Shown here piece after piece: positions 34,933 through 46,373 of a stretch of DNA of 64,000 bases. The DNA is from Lachnospiraceae bacterium UBA7784 (GTDB lineage: Bacteria > Bacillota > Clostridia > Lachnospirales > Lachnospiraceae). How positions within the stretch are numbered: the first letter of the stretch is position 1; each line of letters opens with the position of its first letter. Made by a program: the position numbers and the translations under genes. The notes beneath the pieces were generated by a model, which ran no database searches, was not told the DNA's origin, and saw nothing but the letters and a program-made list of their open reading frames with translations. The DNA lies in contig DLDA01000045.1 in NCBI GenBank assembly GCA_002480925.1, positions 1-64,000 on the forward strand, in the 5' to 3' direction.

Positions 34933-36147
34933 TTAGGTGGTAGAATTCTTCCCTTCGTTCTTGATGCGATAGTAATCTTCCATCTCCACATCAAGCGTAA
35001 TATAGGACTCTTTCTTCTTGCTTTGGGTGTTGCTCAAGAGGCACACAGTCTCTATGTGATCTGTGAACGGAAACATATCGACAGGCTGCACTTTTTTGAG
35101 GCGGTACTCATCCGAAAGAATCCTGATGTCGCGGGAGAGGGTCGTCGGATTGCAGGATATGTAGACTATACGCTCTGGATGAAGGGCCATAAGTGAGCGG
35201 AGGAATTTCCTGTCGGCTCCGGCTCTCGGAGGGTCCATGAAAACCAGGTCGGCCCTCAGGTCCTTCTGTAGAAAAAGCTCAGATGCATCGCCGCAGATGT
35301 ATCTGGCGTTCCTTACTCCGTTTGTTCTGGCGTTAAAGATCGCATCCTTCACAGCATCTCTGTTGTTCTCAATGCCTGTTACCGAGGCTGCCTTATCCGA
35401 GGCAATTATGCCAATGGTACCAATGCCACAGTATGCATCTATGATATGCTCACTGCCTGTAAGAGAAGCGAATTCGATGGCGGTCTGGTAGAGCTTCTTC
35501 ATCTGGGCAGGGTTTACCTGATAGAAGGCAAGTGGAGAAAGACGGAAGGTCTTGCCGCATACCTTGTCAATAATAGCTCTCTGCCCGTAAAGCAGCTTAA
35601 GCTCAGGTGCGAGCACCATGCTGTCGCTTCGTTTGTTTATATCTAAATATATGCTTTTTACGTTGGGAAAATTCGAAACAATACTCTCGATCAGATGCTT
35701 CTTGCCTGGTATATCGGTATTGTAGCTTACAAGAACAAGCATCATTTCCCCGGTGGAAAAGCTTTGTCTTACAAAAATATACCGAAGGCTACCAGTCCTT
35801 GTGTCCTCGTCATATACCCTGATCCTTAGCCTGGGAAGAAGCTCTGTGATAAAAAAAACAAGCTTCTGACAATCCCTCGACTCGATAAGACATGAATCGA
35901 TGCCTGCCAGATCATGGCCTCCTCTTGAATATTTGCCGCAGACTATACGCTTACTGTCACGATCATAGCCCAGGGCATAATTCACCTTATATCTGTAATA
36001 AAAAGGAAAAGGCATACCCTTGACGGGCAGGGTCAGATCCTCTCCGAAGAGATTTTCCATAAGCCTCTGCTTATTGTCAAGGGTTGCCTGATATTCCATA
36101 TTTATGCAGTCACATGAACCGCATTCATTCTGATATATACACTTCAT
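34933..36147 (-). CDS. rlmD: 23S rRNA (uracil-C5)-methyltransferase, TrmA/RlmD family
   Basis: A 404-residue SAM-dependent RNA methyltransferase making 5-methyluridine in 23S rRNA. The iron-sulphur cysteines are in CIYQNECGSCDC near the N-terminus, the SAM motif is DAYCGIGTIGI, the catalytic region is VFMDPPRAG, and the nucleophile is in VYISCNPTTLSRDI. There is no TRAM domain before the cysteines, and the chain is shorter than typical RlmD or RlmCD. The C-terminal 30 residues (KKKESYITLDVEMEDYYRIK and after) are beyond the family core. The 3' end of this gene is a known integration site for Gram-positive elements. The ATG follows dnaJ by three bases, so it is coupled to the heat-shock operon. 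Position U1939 or U747 cannot be told apart here. Confidence 0.82.
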   Translation of the reverse strand: MKCIYQNECGSCDCINMEYQATLDNKQRLMENLFGEDLTLPVKGMPFPFYYRYKVNYALGYDRDSKRIVCGKYSRGGHDLAGIDSCLIESRDCQKLVFFITELLPRLRIRVYDEDTRTGSLRYIFVRQSFSTGEMMLVLVSYNTDIPGKKHLIESIVSNFPNVKSIYLDINKRSDSMVLAPELKLLYGQRAIIDKVCGKTFRLSPLAFYQVNPAQMKKLYQTAIEFASLTGSEHIIDAYCGIGTIGIIASDKAASVTGIENNRDAVKDAIFNARTNGVRNARYICGDASELFLQKDLRADLVFMDPPRAGADRKFLRSLMALHPERIVYISCNPTTLSRDIRILSDEYRLKKVQPVDMFPFTDHIETVCLLSNTQSKKKESYITLDVEMEDYYRIKNEGKNSTT

Positions 36148-36150
36148 TTA

Positions 36151-37314
36151 TTATTTACGTCGTCCGAAAGGTCCTTTGCCCTTCTTTGGGGAAGGCTGCG
36201 GGGAAAGACTTCCGCCACATGCATCATCAAATGCCTTCAGAGCTTCCTTCTGAGGGGCTGTAAGTGAACGAGGTACCTGTACGTCAAGGGTCACATAGTG
36301 ATCTCCTCGTACATCCTTGTTCCTGATAGTAGGGACGCCTTTTCCACGAAGTCTGATACGGGTGCCAGGCTGTGTACCTGCCTTCACCTCATACTCTACC
36401 TTGCCGTCGATGGTATTGATGATTATCTTGCTTCCGAGAGCTGCCTGGGCAAATGAGATCGGGTGAGTAGAATAGATATCATATCCATTTCTCTGGAACT
36501 CATTGTTCCTTACGACTCTGACTTCTACGAGCAGGTCACCGCGCGGTCCGTTGTTTGCTCCAGGATCACCCTTTCCTCTAAGACGTACCATCTGTCCGTC
36601 ATCGATTCCCGCTGGGATCGCTACAAGGATCTTCTTTTTCTGAGGCTTGAATCCGGTTCCACGACAGTCAGGGCACTTATCCTTAATGATAAATCCGCTG
36701 CCTCCGCAGTCCGGACAGACACTGGAACGGGTAACCATACCGAATATGGATCTCTCTGTAGATACGACCTGTCCAGAGCCTCCGCACTTGGTACAGGTCG
36801 ACTTACTGGTGCCGGGCTTGCAGCCACTGCCGTGGCAGGTAGGGCACGGATCCTTTAAGGTAAGCTCTATCTCCTTCTCACAGCCAAAGCAGGCTTCCCT
36901 GAAGGAGACCCTTACAGCTGTCCTGACATCAGCTCCTCGCTGGGGTCCATTATTTGCGGCTCTTCTTCCCTGGCTTCCACCGCCAAAGAAATCGCTAAAT
37001 ACACTTCCAAAGCCTCCAAAATCTCCGAATATATCAGAGAAGTCAACATTGTTGAAATCAAAGCCGCCACCACCGGCGCCTCCATCAAATGCCGCATGCC
37101 CGAACTGGTCATACTGCTGACGCTTCTTTGGATCAGACAGAACGGCATATGCTTCTGAAGCTTCCTTGAATTTTGCTTCTGCGTTTTTGTCTCCGGGATT
37201 CATATCAGGATGATATTTCTTCGCGAGCTTACGATAGGCTTTCTTGATAGTCTCCTCATCGGCACTCTTATCAACACCCAGAACCTCGTAGTAGTCTCTT
37301 TTCTGTTCTGCCAT
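36151..37314 (-). CDS. dnaJ: chaperone DnaJ
   Basis: A 387-residue type I Hsp40 co-chaperone that stimulates DnaK ATPase and delivers unfolded clients. The J-domain (5-70) has the HPD tripeptide in [11 protein letters not shown], followed by a Gly/Phe-rich linker ([12 protein letters not shown]). Four zinc motifs follow: [24 protein letters not shown] and CPDCRGTG. The C-terminal substrate-binding domains complete the protein. AAGGAAGGA precedes the ATG. Distance to dnaK is 75 bases, containing a tandem heptamer array. It is the fourth gene of the hrcA operon. Confidence 0.97.
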   Translation of the reverse strand: MAEQKRDYYEVLGVDKSADEETIKKAYRKLAKKYHPDMNPGDKNAEAKFKEASEAYAVLSDPKKRQQYDQFGHAAFDGGAGGGGFDFNNVDFSDIFGDFGGFGSVFSDFFGGGSQGRRAANNGPQRGADVRTAVRVSFREACFGCEKEIELTLKDPCPTCHGSGCKPGTSKSTCTKCGGSGQVVSTERSIFGMVTRSSVCPDCGGSGFIIKDKCPDCRGTGFKPQKKKILVAIPAGIDDGQMVRLRGKGDPGANNGPRGDLLVEVRVVRNNEFQRNGYDIYSTHPISFAQAALGSKIIINTIDGKVEYEVKAGTQPGTRIRLRGKGVPTIRNKDVRGDHYVTLDVQVPRSLTAPQKEALKAFDDACGGSLSPQPSPKKGKGPFGRRK

Positions 37315-37348
37315 GTAATTCCTTCCTTGTTTAGGTTATTTGAAGTGT

Positions 37349-39297
<1,949 letters not shown>

Positions 39298-39942
39298 TTA
39301 GTTTGCTACCTTTACCATTGCATGTCTTACGACCTTGTCGTGGAAGGTGTATCCCTTCTGTAAGACCTGCACTATTTCCTGCTCTCCCTTATCAGGATCA
39401 TCCTCATGCATTACTGCATTATGAAGATCGGGATTGAACTTCTCTCCTTCTGCCGCGATCTCCTTTACTCCGAGATCATTTATGACTGTAAGGAGCTGCT
39501 TATAGATCATCAGTATGCCTTTCTTGAAGGCATCATCAGTGTCGTCCGTCACATCTGAGAGTCCCCGTTCGAAATTGTCGATGACCGGAAGGATCTTTGC
39601 TATCACATCTGTGGCTCCGGCATCGTACATTGTGGATTTCTCCTTGTCTGTACGCTTCCTGAAATTATCGAATTCAGCCATCTGCCGGAGAAGCTGATCC
39701 TTAAGATCCTTTATCTGATCGTCCTTAGGGTCCTTTTTCTTCTTATCCTTTGAAAACGGGCCCTTTTTCTTATCAGTCTCTGTCTTATCCTCTTCCTTGC
39801 TGCCTTCTGTCTTTTCGGAATCCTTCTTTTCTTCCTTGCCCTCAGGCTTTGCAGATTCCTTCTTTACTGAGTCCTCCTTCTTCTCCACGGAGGTCTCGTC
39901 CTTCTTTACTTCCTCTTCCTTCTTATCCTTTTCTTCGCTCAA
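39298..39942 (-). CDS. grpE: nucleotide exchange factor GrpE
   Basis: A 214-residue GrpE that releases ADP from DnaK. The N-terminal 85 residues are extremely rich in Lys, Glu, Asp and Ser (low complexity, probably disordered and coiled coil), longer than in many GrpE proteins. The core follows: QLLRQMAEFDNFRKRTDKEK, VIDNFERGLSD and the beta-domain NPDLHNAVMHEDDPDKGEQE to VLQKGYTFHDKVVRHAMVKV. It lies 12 bases from dnaK and 12 from hrcA within the heat-shock operon. Confidence 0.96.
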   Translation of the reverse strand: MSEEKDKKEEEVKKDETSVEKKEDSVKKESAKPEGKEEKKDSEKTEGSKEEDKTETDKKKGPFSKDKKKKDPKDDQIKDLKDQLLRQMAEFDNFRKRTDKEKSTMYDAGATDVIAKILPVIDNFERGLSDVTDDTDDAFKKGILMIYKQLLTVINDLGVKEIAAEGEKFNPDLHNAVMHEDDPDKGEQEIVQVLQKGYTFHDKVVRHAMVKVAN

Positions 39943-39954
39943 TTCCAGCTACCT

Positions 39955-41052
39955 CTATTCCTTCTTCTTAGTGATCTGTTTCGGCTTTTCAGATCGATCC
40001 GAAAGTCTCGATGTAACGACTATGTCCTTAAGCTGCTTCTTAAGAGACTTCAGATTCTTCATCACATTCTCATAATCCATTCGCTTGGGGCCAAGGATCC
40101 CTATGGTTCCCTTGAAGCCATCACCCAGATCATACTTTGCTGTGACAAGTGACACATCAGGCATATTGGGAATGTCATCACCTATATATACCTGAATGCC
40201 GTTAGGATTGCCCTCCTCGTCTGACTCTATATCATTTATCAGATTCTCGAGCTCTTCCTTGTTCTCAAAGGTCGAGATCAGATGACTTGCTCTGTTGGCA
40301 TCCGAAAGCTCAGGATATTTGAAAATATTCGTAGTGCCGCTGGTAAATATGGTACGGCCCTCATCCTGCTCTATGGTGCCTGCTACATTCTCCAGGACAT
40401 TCTCAATGATATCCGAATACTCTCCGGCTGACTGCTTCATCTTCTGGATCAGGGTCAGGTTGATATCATTTACCGTAAGGCCTGACAGATTCGTATTCAG
40501 AAGCATGTTGAGCTTCAGCAGATCTTCATTGTCGATCGGTGAATCGACATCTATGATACGGTTCTTGATGGAATTTCCATCCATAACGACCACCGATAGT
40601 ATCTGTCTCTCATTCAGAGCCGACAGCTGCACGAACCTGACTCTGACTCCTGAGATAGCCGGTGCCGATATCATCGATGTATACTGGGTATTGGCAGCCA
40701 GGATATCTACTACCTGACGCAGCATCTTCTCAAGTCTGTCTGTCCTCTCCACAAGCATCTGATTCGATGTCTCAGCGGGAGGAGAGGTCTCCTTCTCGAC
40801 CATCAGCTCGTTTACATAAAAGCGGTAGCCCCTGTCTGAAGGGATCCGCCCTGCTGAGGTGTGAGGCTGGAGAATATACCCCATCTCCTCGAGATCGCTC
40901 ATCTCATTCCTGATGGTTGCTGAGCTAAGGTTCAGATCGGAGCTCTTCGAGATCGTCCTCGAGCCGACCGGCTCTCCGGTTTCCAGATAATTCTTGATGA
41001 TCACATCAAGGATCTTCCTCTGCCTTTCTGATAACTCTTCATCCTCTTCCAA
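39955..41052 (-). CDS. hrcA: heat-inducible transcription repressor HrcA
   Basis: A repressor of about 365 residues that binds CIRCE and, with GroEL as co-regulator, controls class I heat-shock genes. The winged helix is LSERQRKILDVIIKNYLETG, EPVGSRTISKSS, LSSATIRNEMSDLEEMG. The GAF-like and insertion domains follow. I place the start at the TTG of 41052, seven bases after AGGAGG. The longer open frame would begin at a TTG inside the CIRCE element itself, upstream of the ribosome site, which is not credible. It is the first gene of hrcA-grpE-dnaK-dnaJ and so is autoregulated. Confidence 0.94.
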   Translation of the reverse strand: MEEDEELSERQRKILDVIIKNYLETGEPVGSRTISKSSDLNLSSATIRNEMSDLEEMGYILQPHTSAGRIPSDRGYRFYVNELMVEKETSPPAETSNQMLVERTDRLEKMLRQVVDILAANTQYTSMISAPAISGVRVRFVQLSALNERQILSVVVMDGNSIKNRIIDVDSPIDNEDLLKLNMLLNTNLSGLTVNDINLTLIQKMKQSAGEYSDIIENVLENVAGTIEQDEGRTIFTSGTTNIFKYPELSDANRASHLISTFENKEELENLINDIESDEEGNPNGIQVYIGDDIPNMPDVSLVTAKYDLGDGFKGTIGILGPKRMDYENVMKNLKSLKKQLKDIVVTSRLSDRSEKPKQITKKKE

Positions 41053-41077
41053 AAGCTCACCTCCTGTCTTTCGTCTG

Positions 41078-41104
41078 TTAGCACTCAAATGATTGGAGTG
41101 CTAA
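41078..41104. promoter_or_regulatory. CIRCE operator
   Basis: A perfect TTAGCACTC (41078-41086), nine-base spacer, GAGTGCTAA (41096-41104) lies between the promoter and hrcA. This is the conserved HrcA binding site. Confidence 0.97.
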
Positions 41105-41119
41105 TACCATCTGATACAT

Positions 41120-41148
41120 AATATACGCCTGTTGACCTTGTTTGTCAA
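41120..41148 (-). promoter_or_regulatory. promoter of the hrcA-grpE-dnaK-dnaJ operon
   Basis: Minus strand TTGACA (41143-41148), 17-base spacer and TATATT (41120-41125). CIRCE lies just downstream, over and after the expected start, so repressor binding blocks transcription. Confidence 0.85.
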
Positions 41149-41156
41149 TAGTTTTT

Positions 41157-42431
41157 TCAATCCATCAAAAACAATGACATACAGTAGTTGGAAATATCGA
41201 GTCCTCTTTCTGTAAGAGCCAGATCATCCCCCTTATCCGAAAGCAGTCCCTCCCGGATAAGCTTCTTTATAGGAACATCGTATATCTTTTCTATAGGGGT
41301 ACCGAAAGACTTAAGAAAAACGCTTTTTTTCACTCCCTCTGTCATCCGAAGACCAAGGAACATAAATTCCTCCATTGCCTCCCTGCGGCTTAGCTGGGTC
41401 GCCTTATCGATCGTCGGTATATCAAGGAAGGATGCCTCTGATGTGATCTCATTGTAATGGAGGGTATCCTCAATATAGTCATATATATAGGATTCATTGG
41501 TTGTCCTCCATTCAAGCCCCATCCCGCCAGTCTCCTTTGGGTCCTCAGGCTCAAAGGCAAAATAGCCAGGCGGTATCAGGGATGCAGCTCCAACTCCTAC
41601 TCCCAGATATGGCGTCCTCCTCCAGTAGCCTTCATTATGGACACATTCGTAGCCGAATTTCGCATAGTTTGATATCTCATATCTGATATATCCCTTTGAA
41701 ACAAGGAAATTCTGGGCTCTTTTCATAAGCTCATATTCCTGATCTTCATCAGGCAGGGCAAGGGTCGCCTCTCCTTTTTCCCTGCGGACGCAATCTTCAT
41801 GGTAGCGCTGGTAAAACGGTGTATTTTCTTCAATAATAAGAGAATAGCATGAAATGTGCTCAGGCCGTAATGCTACGACATTATCCAGAGTGTGGATTAA
41901 CTTGTCCGGAGTCTGGCCCGGAAGAGCTGTCATTATATCTATATTGATATTTGTAAAGCCGGCCCGGCGAAGGATCTCATATGTAGAAAGAAACTTCTCA
42001 TATGTATGGATCCTGCCAAGAAGCTTAAGCTCATCATTATCAGCCGACTGGAGCCCGACAGAGACCCTGTTTATACCGACTGCCCGGTATGTATTTGCTC
42101 CCCGTTCTGTCACTGTGCCCGGATTTGCCTCGATAGTTATCTCCGCAAGAGGATCAAGGCTATAGTATTCCCGGACGCTTTCGATTATTTTTGCGATATG
42201 GTCAGGATCTATGCAGGTCGGAGTCCCCCCTCCTATATATACAGAACTTACAGTCCCATGCACCCGGTAGGACATAAAGACAAGCTCCCTTATGAGCGCC
42301 TCTACATATTCATCCTGATCCTCTGATCCATAAACCCCTGAGAGAAAGTCGCAATAGTCGCATTTTCTCAAACAGAAGGGTATATGTATATATAGTTCAA
42401 ATCTGCGGTAATCTTCCATCTTATTCATCAT
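41157..42431 (-). CDS. hemW: radical SAM heme chaperone HemW
   Basis: A 424-residue HemW, formerly labelled oxygen-independent coproporphyrinogen oxidase-like. The radical SAM motif is [14 protein letters not shown] (C-x3-C-x2-C), followed by [13 protein letters not shown] and the glycine-rich segment. The C-terminal HemN-like domain includes [20 protein letters not shown]. HemW binds heme and is thought to insert it into target proteins. The frame overlaps the end of lepA by 11 bases; the start may be at 42431 or at the ATG of 42419 (MEDYRRFEL), since no clear ribosome site separates them. Pairing with lepA is common in Firmicutes. Confidence 0.9.
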   Translation of the reverse strand: MMNKMEDYRRFELYIHIPFCLRKCDYCDFLSGVYGSEDQDEYVEALIRELVFMSYRVHGTVSSVYIGGGTPTCIDPDHIAKIIESVREYYSLDPLAEITIEANPGTVTERGANTYRAVGINRVSVGLQSADNDELKLLGRIHTYEKFLSTYEILRRAGFTNINIDIMTALPGQTPDKLIHTLDNVVALRPEHISCYSLIIEENTPFYQRYHEDCVRREKGEATLALPDEDQEYELMKRAQNFLVSKGYIRYEISNYAKFGYECVHNEGYWRRTPYLGVGVGAASLIPPGYFAFEPEDPKETGGMGLEWRTTNESYIYDYIEDTLHYNEITSEASFLDIPTIDKATQLSRREAMEEFMFLGLRMTEGVKKSVFLKSFGTPIEKIYDVPIKKLIREGLLSDKGDDLALTERGLDISNYCMSLFLMD

Positions 42432-44229
42432 TATCGAGCTTTAACACGCTCATGAATGCTTCCTGCGGTATCTCCACATTTCCCACCTGCCTCATCCTCT
42501 TCTTTCCTTCCTTCTGCTTCTCCAGCAGTTTTCTCTTACGGGAAATATCTCCGCCATAGCACTTGGCCAGGACATCCTTTCTCATGGCCTTTACTGTCTC
42601 TCTAGCGATTACCTTGCTTCCCACGGCGGCCTGAATAGGTATCTCGAAAAGATGACGCGGTATATTTTCCTTAAGCTTCTCACACATCTTTCTGGCGCGA
42701 TCATATGCAGTATCCTTGAATACAATAAAGGAAAGGGCATCCACTCTTTCCTTATTGATAAGGATATCAAGCTTTACCAGCTCCGATTTCTGATAGCCCT
42801 TAAGCTCATAGTCAAATGAGGCGTAGCCTCTGGATCTCGATTTCAAGACATCAAAGAAATCGTAGATTATCTCGTTGAGGGGCAGGACGTATTTAAGGAC
42901 TGCCCTTGTCTCCTCTATGTACTCAAGAGAAACGTACTGCCCTCTTCTCTCCTGACACAGATCCATTATCGGGCCTATATAGTCGCTTGTGACCATTATC
43001 TCAGCATCAACAACAGGCTCCTCCATATATTCTATCTCTGAAGGGTCAGGAAGATTGGACGGATTGGTAAGCTCTGTCACTGTGCCATCTGTCCTATGGA
43101 CCTTGTAAACTACTCCCGGAGCCGTCGTGACCAGATCCAGATCATATTCTCTCTCGAGTCTCTCCTGGACTACATCGAGATGGAGAAGGCCCAGAAAGCC
43201 GCATCTGAATCCGAAGCCAAGTGCCTGTGAGGTCTCCGGTTCAAAGGTAAGCGCTGCGTCGTTTAACTGGAGCTTCATCAGAGCATCCTTAAGCTCAGGA
43301 TACTTCGCGCCATCAGCAGGATAGATTCCACAGAATACCATAGGCTTCACAGGTCTGTATCCTGGGAGCGCCTCTGCCACCGGATTGGTGGCCAGTGTCA
43401 CTGTATCTCCGACCCTCGTCTCTCTTACATCCTTGATAGAAGCTGTGATATACCCTACCATTCCGGCTGAAAGCTCATCACATGGGATGAACTGACCAGC
43501 GCCAAAATATCCCACCTCCACGCAGTCATATTCAGCACCAGAGGCCATCATCCTGATCCTGTCCTTCGGCCTTACCTTTCCCTCGCGGATGCGGACGAAT
43601 ACGATAACACCCCTGTATGAATCATAGAGTGAGTCGAAGATCAGAGCCTTGAGCGGTGCATTTGCATCTCCAGTTGGAGCAGGAAGCTGTGTGATGACCT
43701 GCTCTAAGACCTCATCCACGCCCTGACCTGTCTTTGCTGAAATACGCGGAGCATTCTCACAGTCCAGACCGATGACATCCTCGATCTCCTTTGCTACCTT
43801 ATCAGGATCAGCAGAAGGCAGATCTATCTTATTGATGACAGGTAAGACCTCAAGGTCATGATCGAGCGCCAGATATACATTAGCAAGCGTCTGGGCCTCT
43901 ATACCCTGGGCCGCGTCTACGACCAGGATAGCGCCGTCACAGGCTGCAAGCGAACGGGAAACCTCGTAATTGAAATCTACATGTCCCGGTGTATCGATCA
44001 GGTTGAAGATATACTCCTCTCCATTCTTTGCATGGTAGATGAGCCTGACCGCCTGGGATTTGATCGTGATCCCTCTTTCCCTCTCCAGATCCATATTGTC
44101 AAGAACCTGGTCCTGCATTTCTCTCTTGGTGAGTGTATGCGTCATCTCGATCATCCTGTCCGCAAGAGTTGACTTACCATGATCGATGTGTGCTATAATA
44201 CAAAAATTCCTGATATGTGACTGATCCAT
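42421..44229 (-). CDS. lepA: elongation factor 4 (LepA)
   Basis: A 602-residue translational GTPase. G1 is [15 protein letters not shown], with the G2 region RGITIK, G3 DTPGHVDF and G4 NKIDLP, then domains II-III and V, and the LepA-specific C-terminal domain ([48 protein letters not shown]). It remodels or back-translocates ribosomes and helps 30S assembly. The upstream region holds an unusual heptamer array and the divergent rpsT gene. Confidence 0.97.
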   Translation of the reverse strand: MDQSHIRNFCIIAHIDHGKSTLADRMIEMTHTLTKREMQDQVLDNMDLERERGITIKSQAVRLIYHAKNGEEYIFNLIDTPGHVDFNYEVSRSLAACDGAILVVDAAQGIEAQTLANVYLALDHDLEVLPVINKIDLPSADPDKVAKEIEDVIGLDCENAPRISAKTGQGVDEVLEQVITQLPAPTGDANAPLKALIFDSLYDSYRGVIVFVRIREGKVRPKDRIRMMASGAEYDCVEVGYFGAGQFIPCDELSAGMVGYITASIKDVRETRVGDTVTLATNPVAEALPGYRPVKPMVFCGIYPADGAKYPELKDALMKLQLNDAALTFEPETSQALGFGFRCGFLGLLHLDVVQERLEREYDLDLVTTAPGVVYKVHRTDGTVTELTNPSNLPDPSEIEYMEEPVVDAEIMVTSDYIGPIMDLCQERRGQYVSLEYIEETRAVLKYVLPLNEIIYDFFDVLKSRSRGYASFDYELKGYQKSELVKLDILINKERVDALSFIVFKDTAYDRARKMCEKLKENIPRHLFEIPIQAAVGSKVIARETVKAMRKDVLAKCYGGDISRKRKLLEKQKEGKKRMRQVGNVEIPQEAFMSVLKLDNDE

Positions 44230-44243
44230 TCTATCTCCTTATA

Positions 44244-44325
44244 TTAGGGGTTAGGGGTTAGGAGCTAGGGAATAGTAGTATCCTTTATATACCCTATACC
44301 CTAAACCCTATCCCCTATATCCTGT
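44244..44325. repeat. inverted pair of TTAGGGG-type heptamer arrays upstream of lepA
   Basis: Four tandem seven-base units lie at 44244-44271 (consensus TTAGGGG), and about five units of the complementary type at 44291-44325 (consensus ACCCTAW). The two arrays face each other across about 20 bases, forming an imperfect palindrome between lepA and rpsT. The left array has G-tracts of 4, 4, 2 and 3. Confidence 0.65.
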
Positions 44326-44349
44326 CTATTATATCAGACAAACTCCCCC

Positions 44350-44378
44350 TTGACAAACACTTCTTATATCTGTATTAT
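44350..44378 (+). promoter_or_regulatory. rpsT promoter
   Basis: TTGACA (44350-44355), 17 bases, TATTAT (44373-44378), giving a leader of about 80 bases before the rpsT start. Confidence 0.85.
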
Positions 44379-44424
44379 AGATAGGTATGATTGCTTGGGA
44401 GAACCGTGTCAATCCCCTGCACTC

Positions 44425-44440
44425 ATTATCACGTGATAAT
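44425..44440. promoter_or_regulatory. perfect 16-base palindrome in rpsT leader
   Basis: ATTATCACGTGATAAT is a perfect palindrome located about ten bases before the GGAGG site of rpsT, in the untranslated leader. It may be an RNA hairpin or operator for S20 autoregulation, which is inference. Confidence 0.5.
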
Positions 44441-44463
44441 CCAGATTCAGGAGGTGAATAGAA

Positions 44464-44727
44464 TTGGCAAACATCAAATCTGCAAAGAAGAGAGTTGTAG
44501 TAAGCGCTAAGAAGGCTGCCCGCAACAAGGCTATCAGATCTAATGTCAAGACTGTAGTTACTAATGTTGAGAAGGCAGTAGCAAGCGGTGACAAGGCTGC
44601 AGCAGAGTCTGCACTCAAGGTTGCAACAGTTGCTATCCCTAAGGCTTGTTCCAAGGGAATCCTTCATGCCAACAATGCAGCAAGGAAGGTCTCACGCCTT
44701 ACCAAGGCTGTAAATGCTATGGACTAA
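44464..44727 (+). CDS. rpsT: 30S ribosomal protein S20
   Basis: An 87-residue basic protein that binds 16S rRNA early in 30S assembly: ANIKSAKKRVVVSAKKAARN, KAIRSNVKTVVTNVEKAVAS and the final HANNAARKVSRLTKAVNAMD are typical. The start is TTG, eight bases after GGAGG; rpsT of Escherichia coli also begins with UUG, which takes part in its autogenous control. It is monocistronic, between its own promoter and an intrinsic terminator. Confidence 0.97.
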   Translation: MANIKSAKKRVVVSAKKAARNKAIRSNVKTVVTNVEKAVASGDKAAAESALKVATVAIPKACSKGILHANNAARKVSRLTKAVNAMD

Positions 44728-44742
44728 GATATAAATATTAAA

Positions 44743-44779
44743 CCCCGTCCGGTACCGTCATTCCGGGCGGGGCTTTTTT
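44743..44779 (+). terminator. rpsT intrinsic terminator
   Basis: CCCCG-t-CCGG pairs with CCGG-g-CGGGG, followed by CTTTTTT. It overlaps the last codons of the convergent holA gene. Confidence 0.9.
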
Positions 44780-45765
44780 ATTGCCTCGGTTATTAGCAGC
44801 TCGACTGCCAGATGGTCATTTATCCTGCTCCGCTTATAGCCCTCCTCATATTCTGCTGCGGCACTGAGCAGATGCATAAGCTCTGCCTCGGAAAACCTCT
44901 GTGCAGATCTCTCAAGCTTGCCTAAGGCCCAGTCATTTTTCACACCGGTCACCTTTTTCTTAAGATCCGACGAGGCCCCTGCGCCTCCCATCCTCTTAAG
45001 CTGCAGCAGCTGCATGAACTGTCTTTCTATCAGGGAAAATATCACCGGGGCAGGCTCATTCTGCCTGAGCATGTCCTGATATACGTTAAATACCCGAGTG
45101 GCATCTCTTGCTGCTATGGCATCTGTAAGCGCGAAGACTATAGTCTCGCTTGCATTTGCACAGATATCCTCCACGTCCTTCTTCTCTATAAGCTTTTTAT
45201 TCATACAATAGGCTGCAAGCTTCTCAAACTCCTGATCCATAAGATCCATTGATGAGCCGGTCCTTAAGTAAAACTCATCCCAGGCGTCACGCTTCATGCT
45301 AAGGCCGGCCTCCTTCAGCCTGCCTCCTATCCAGCCTATAAGCTCCTTTTCCTGAGGAAGCTTGTACTCCTCTGCTGTCCCATTCTTTGAAACTGCCTTA
45401 TAGAGCCTGTCCCTCTTGTCTACCTCCTGGTCGACAAAGACTATCACAGTAGTCTGCGGAATATCCGCTATATATTTTACCAGCCTGTCCTTATCCTTTT
45501 TATTGCCCTTGAAGAAGCCGCTGTTCATCACAAGGATCACTCTTCTTTCAGCAAAAAAAGGAAGAGTGTCACTGTCAGCTATAAGCGCATCCACTGAAAA
45601 GCTGTTCTGATCGAGACAGCTGTAATTCATGTCTGTCTTATCCTTCACTCCTAAGGCAGCAAGAAGCTTTTCCCTCCCTCTGGCCAGCAGGTAATGTTCA
45701 TTTCCAAACAAGAGATATACTCTCTTGAAGCTTCCCTTTTCTATCTCGCTGTCAATCGACCTCAT
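44758..45765 (-). CDS. holA: DNA polymerase III delta subunit
   Basis: A 335-residue HolA, the wrench of the clamp loader that opens the beta ring. Seen features are the N-terminal KRVYLLFGNEHYLLARGREK, the DTLPFFAERRVILVMNSGFF strand region, and the C-terminal collar helices (LIERQFMQLLQLKRMGGAGA to LAVELLITEAIKKP). As in other delta subunits, the Walker A is degenerate. It starts within the last codons of the HD-domain gene (14-base overlap). The 3' end overlaps the rpsT terminator. Confidence 0.9.
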   Translation of the reverse strand: MRSIDSEIEKGSFKRVYLLFGNEHYLLARGREKLLAALGVKDKTDMNYSCLDQNSFSVDALIADSDTLPFFAERRVILVMNSGFFKGNKKDKDRLVKYIADIPQTTVIVFVDQEVDKRDRLYKAVSKNGTAEEYKLPQEKELIGWIGGRLKEAGLSMKRDAWDEFYLRTGSSMDLMDQEFEKLAAYCMNKKLIEKKDVEDICANASETIVFALTDAIAARDATRVFNVYQDMLRQNEPAPVIFSLIERQFMQLLQLKRMGGAGASSDLKKKVTGVKNDWALGKLERSAQRFSEAELMHLLSAAAEYEEGYKRSRINDHLAVELLITEAIKKPRPE

Positions 45766-46267
45766 CGGCTATATCCTTCAAAACCCTCTCGACCCGGTCG
45801 TTATGGAGCCTTAGGAATTCTGTGACTGCGCAGCACTTGTCTGCGATAGTGATCATGAATCCTTCTCTTGTCCCTGGCCTCTTCCGGGTCACCGGCCACA
45901 TATGGTTCGCTATCATGTCTGCCTGAATCCTGTTTATGGTACCGCTCTTCTCTGCTGATTCAAGCGATCTTATCGGATGTGAATGCGCTGTATCCCTGCT
46001 TCCAGAGAAAGAGTCCCTGTCATAGATACCGACATCATGCCATAAGCTCCCTCTTACTGCATCGTTTTCGCTCAGCCTGAATATCCTCGCAAAAAAAAGC
46101 ATCATAAACGCAACATGTACGCTATGATAGCCGACTGTCGAAAAAATATGATGCCTCTGGCCTATTATCCTTCTGAATTCACAGGAATCTAAAATGTCTC
46201 TTCCGATCCTTTCGATCTTCTCGCAGTCAGAGTCCTTTACCCTGACCATGTCCATGCTCTGATCCAT
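45752..46267 (-). CDS. HD-domain protein
   Basis: A 171-residue HD-superfamily protein, probably a metal-dependent phosphohydrolase. Metal ligands appear as YHSVHVAFMMLFFARIF (first His), SLWHDVGIYDRDSF (HD pair) and HSHPIRSLESAE plus IANHMWPVTRKRP. The substrate is unknown; similar small HD proteins in Clostridia are labelled only by domain. It is divergent from comEC across 106 bases and is translationally coupled to holA by overlap. Confidence 0.8.
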   Translation of the reverse strand: MDQSMDMVRVKDSDCEKIERIGRDILDSCEFRRIIGQRHHIFSTVGYHSVHVAFMMLFFARIFRLSENDAVRGSLWHDVGIYDRDSFSGSRDTAHSHPIRSLESAEKSGTINRIQADMIANHMWPVTRKRPGTREGFMITIADKCCAVTEFLRLHNDRVERVLKDIADEVD

Positions 46268-46373
46268 TCTTACGCCTCCCGATATCTTGCATTATAGCAC
46301 CGATATAATGTGGTTGCAAATATTATCGGAAGGGAGCATAATAGGGATTAGTAGGCCCTACAAAGGAGAGAAT

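Noticed and set aside
41053-41088. Longer hrcA starting inside the CIRCE element
   Set aside because: The TTG at 41088 lies within the operator and upstream of the clear AGGAGG site; the TTG at 41052 is correctly spaced.
44244-44325. CRISPR array or telomere-like end
   Set aside because: Units are only seven bases with no spacers, and the surroundings are ordinary internal chromosome genes.
46287-46373. Longer comEC starting at 46287
   Set aside because: No ribosome site; AAAGGAGAG lies directly before the ATG at 46374.
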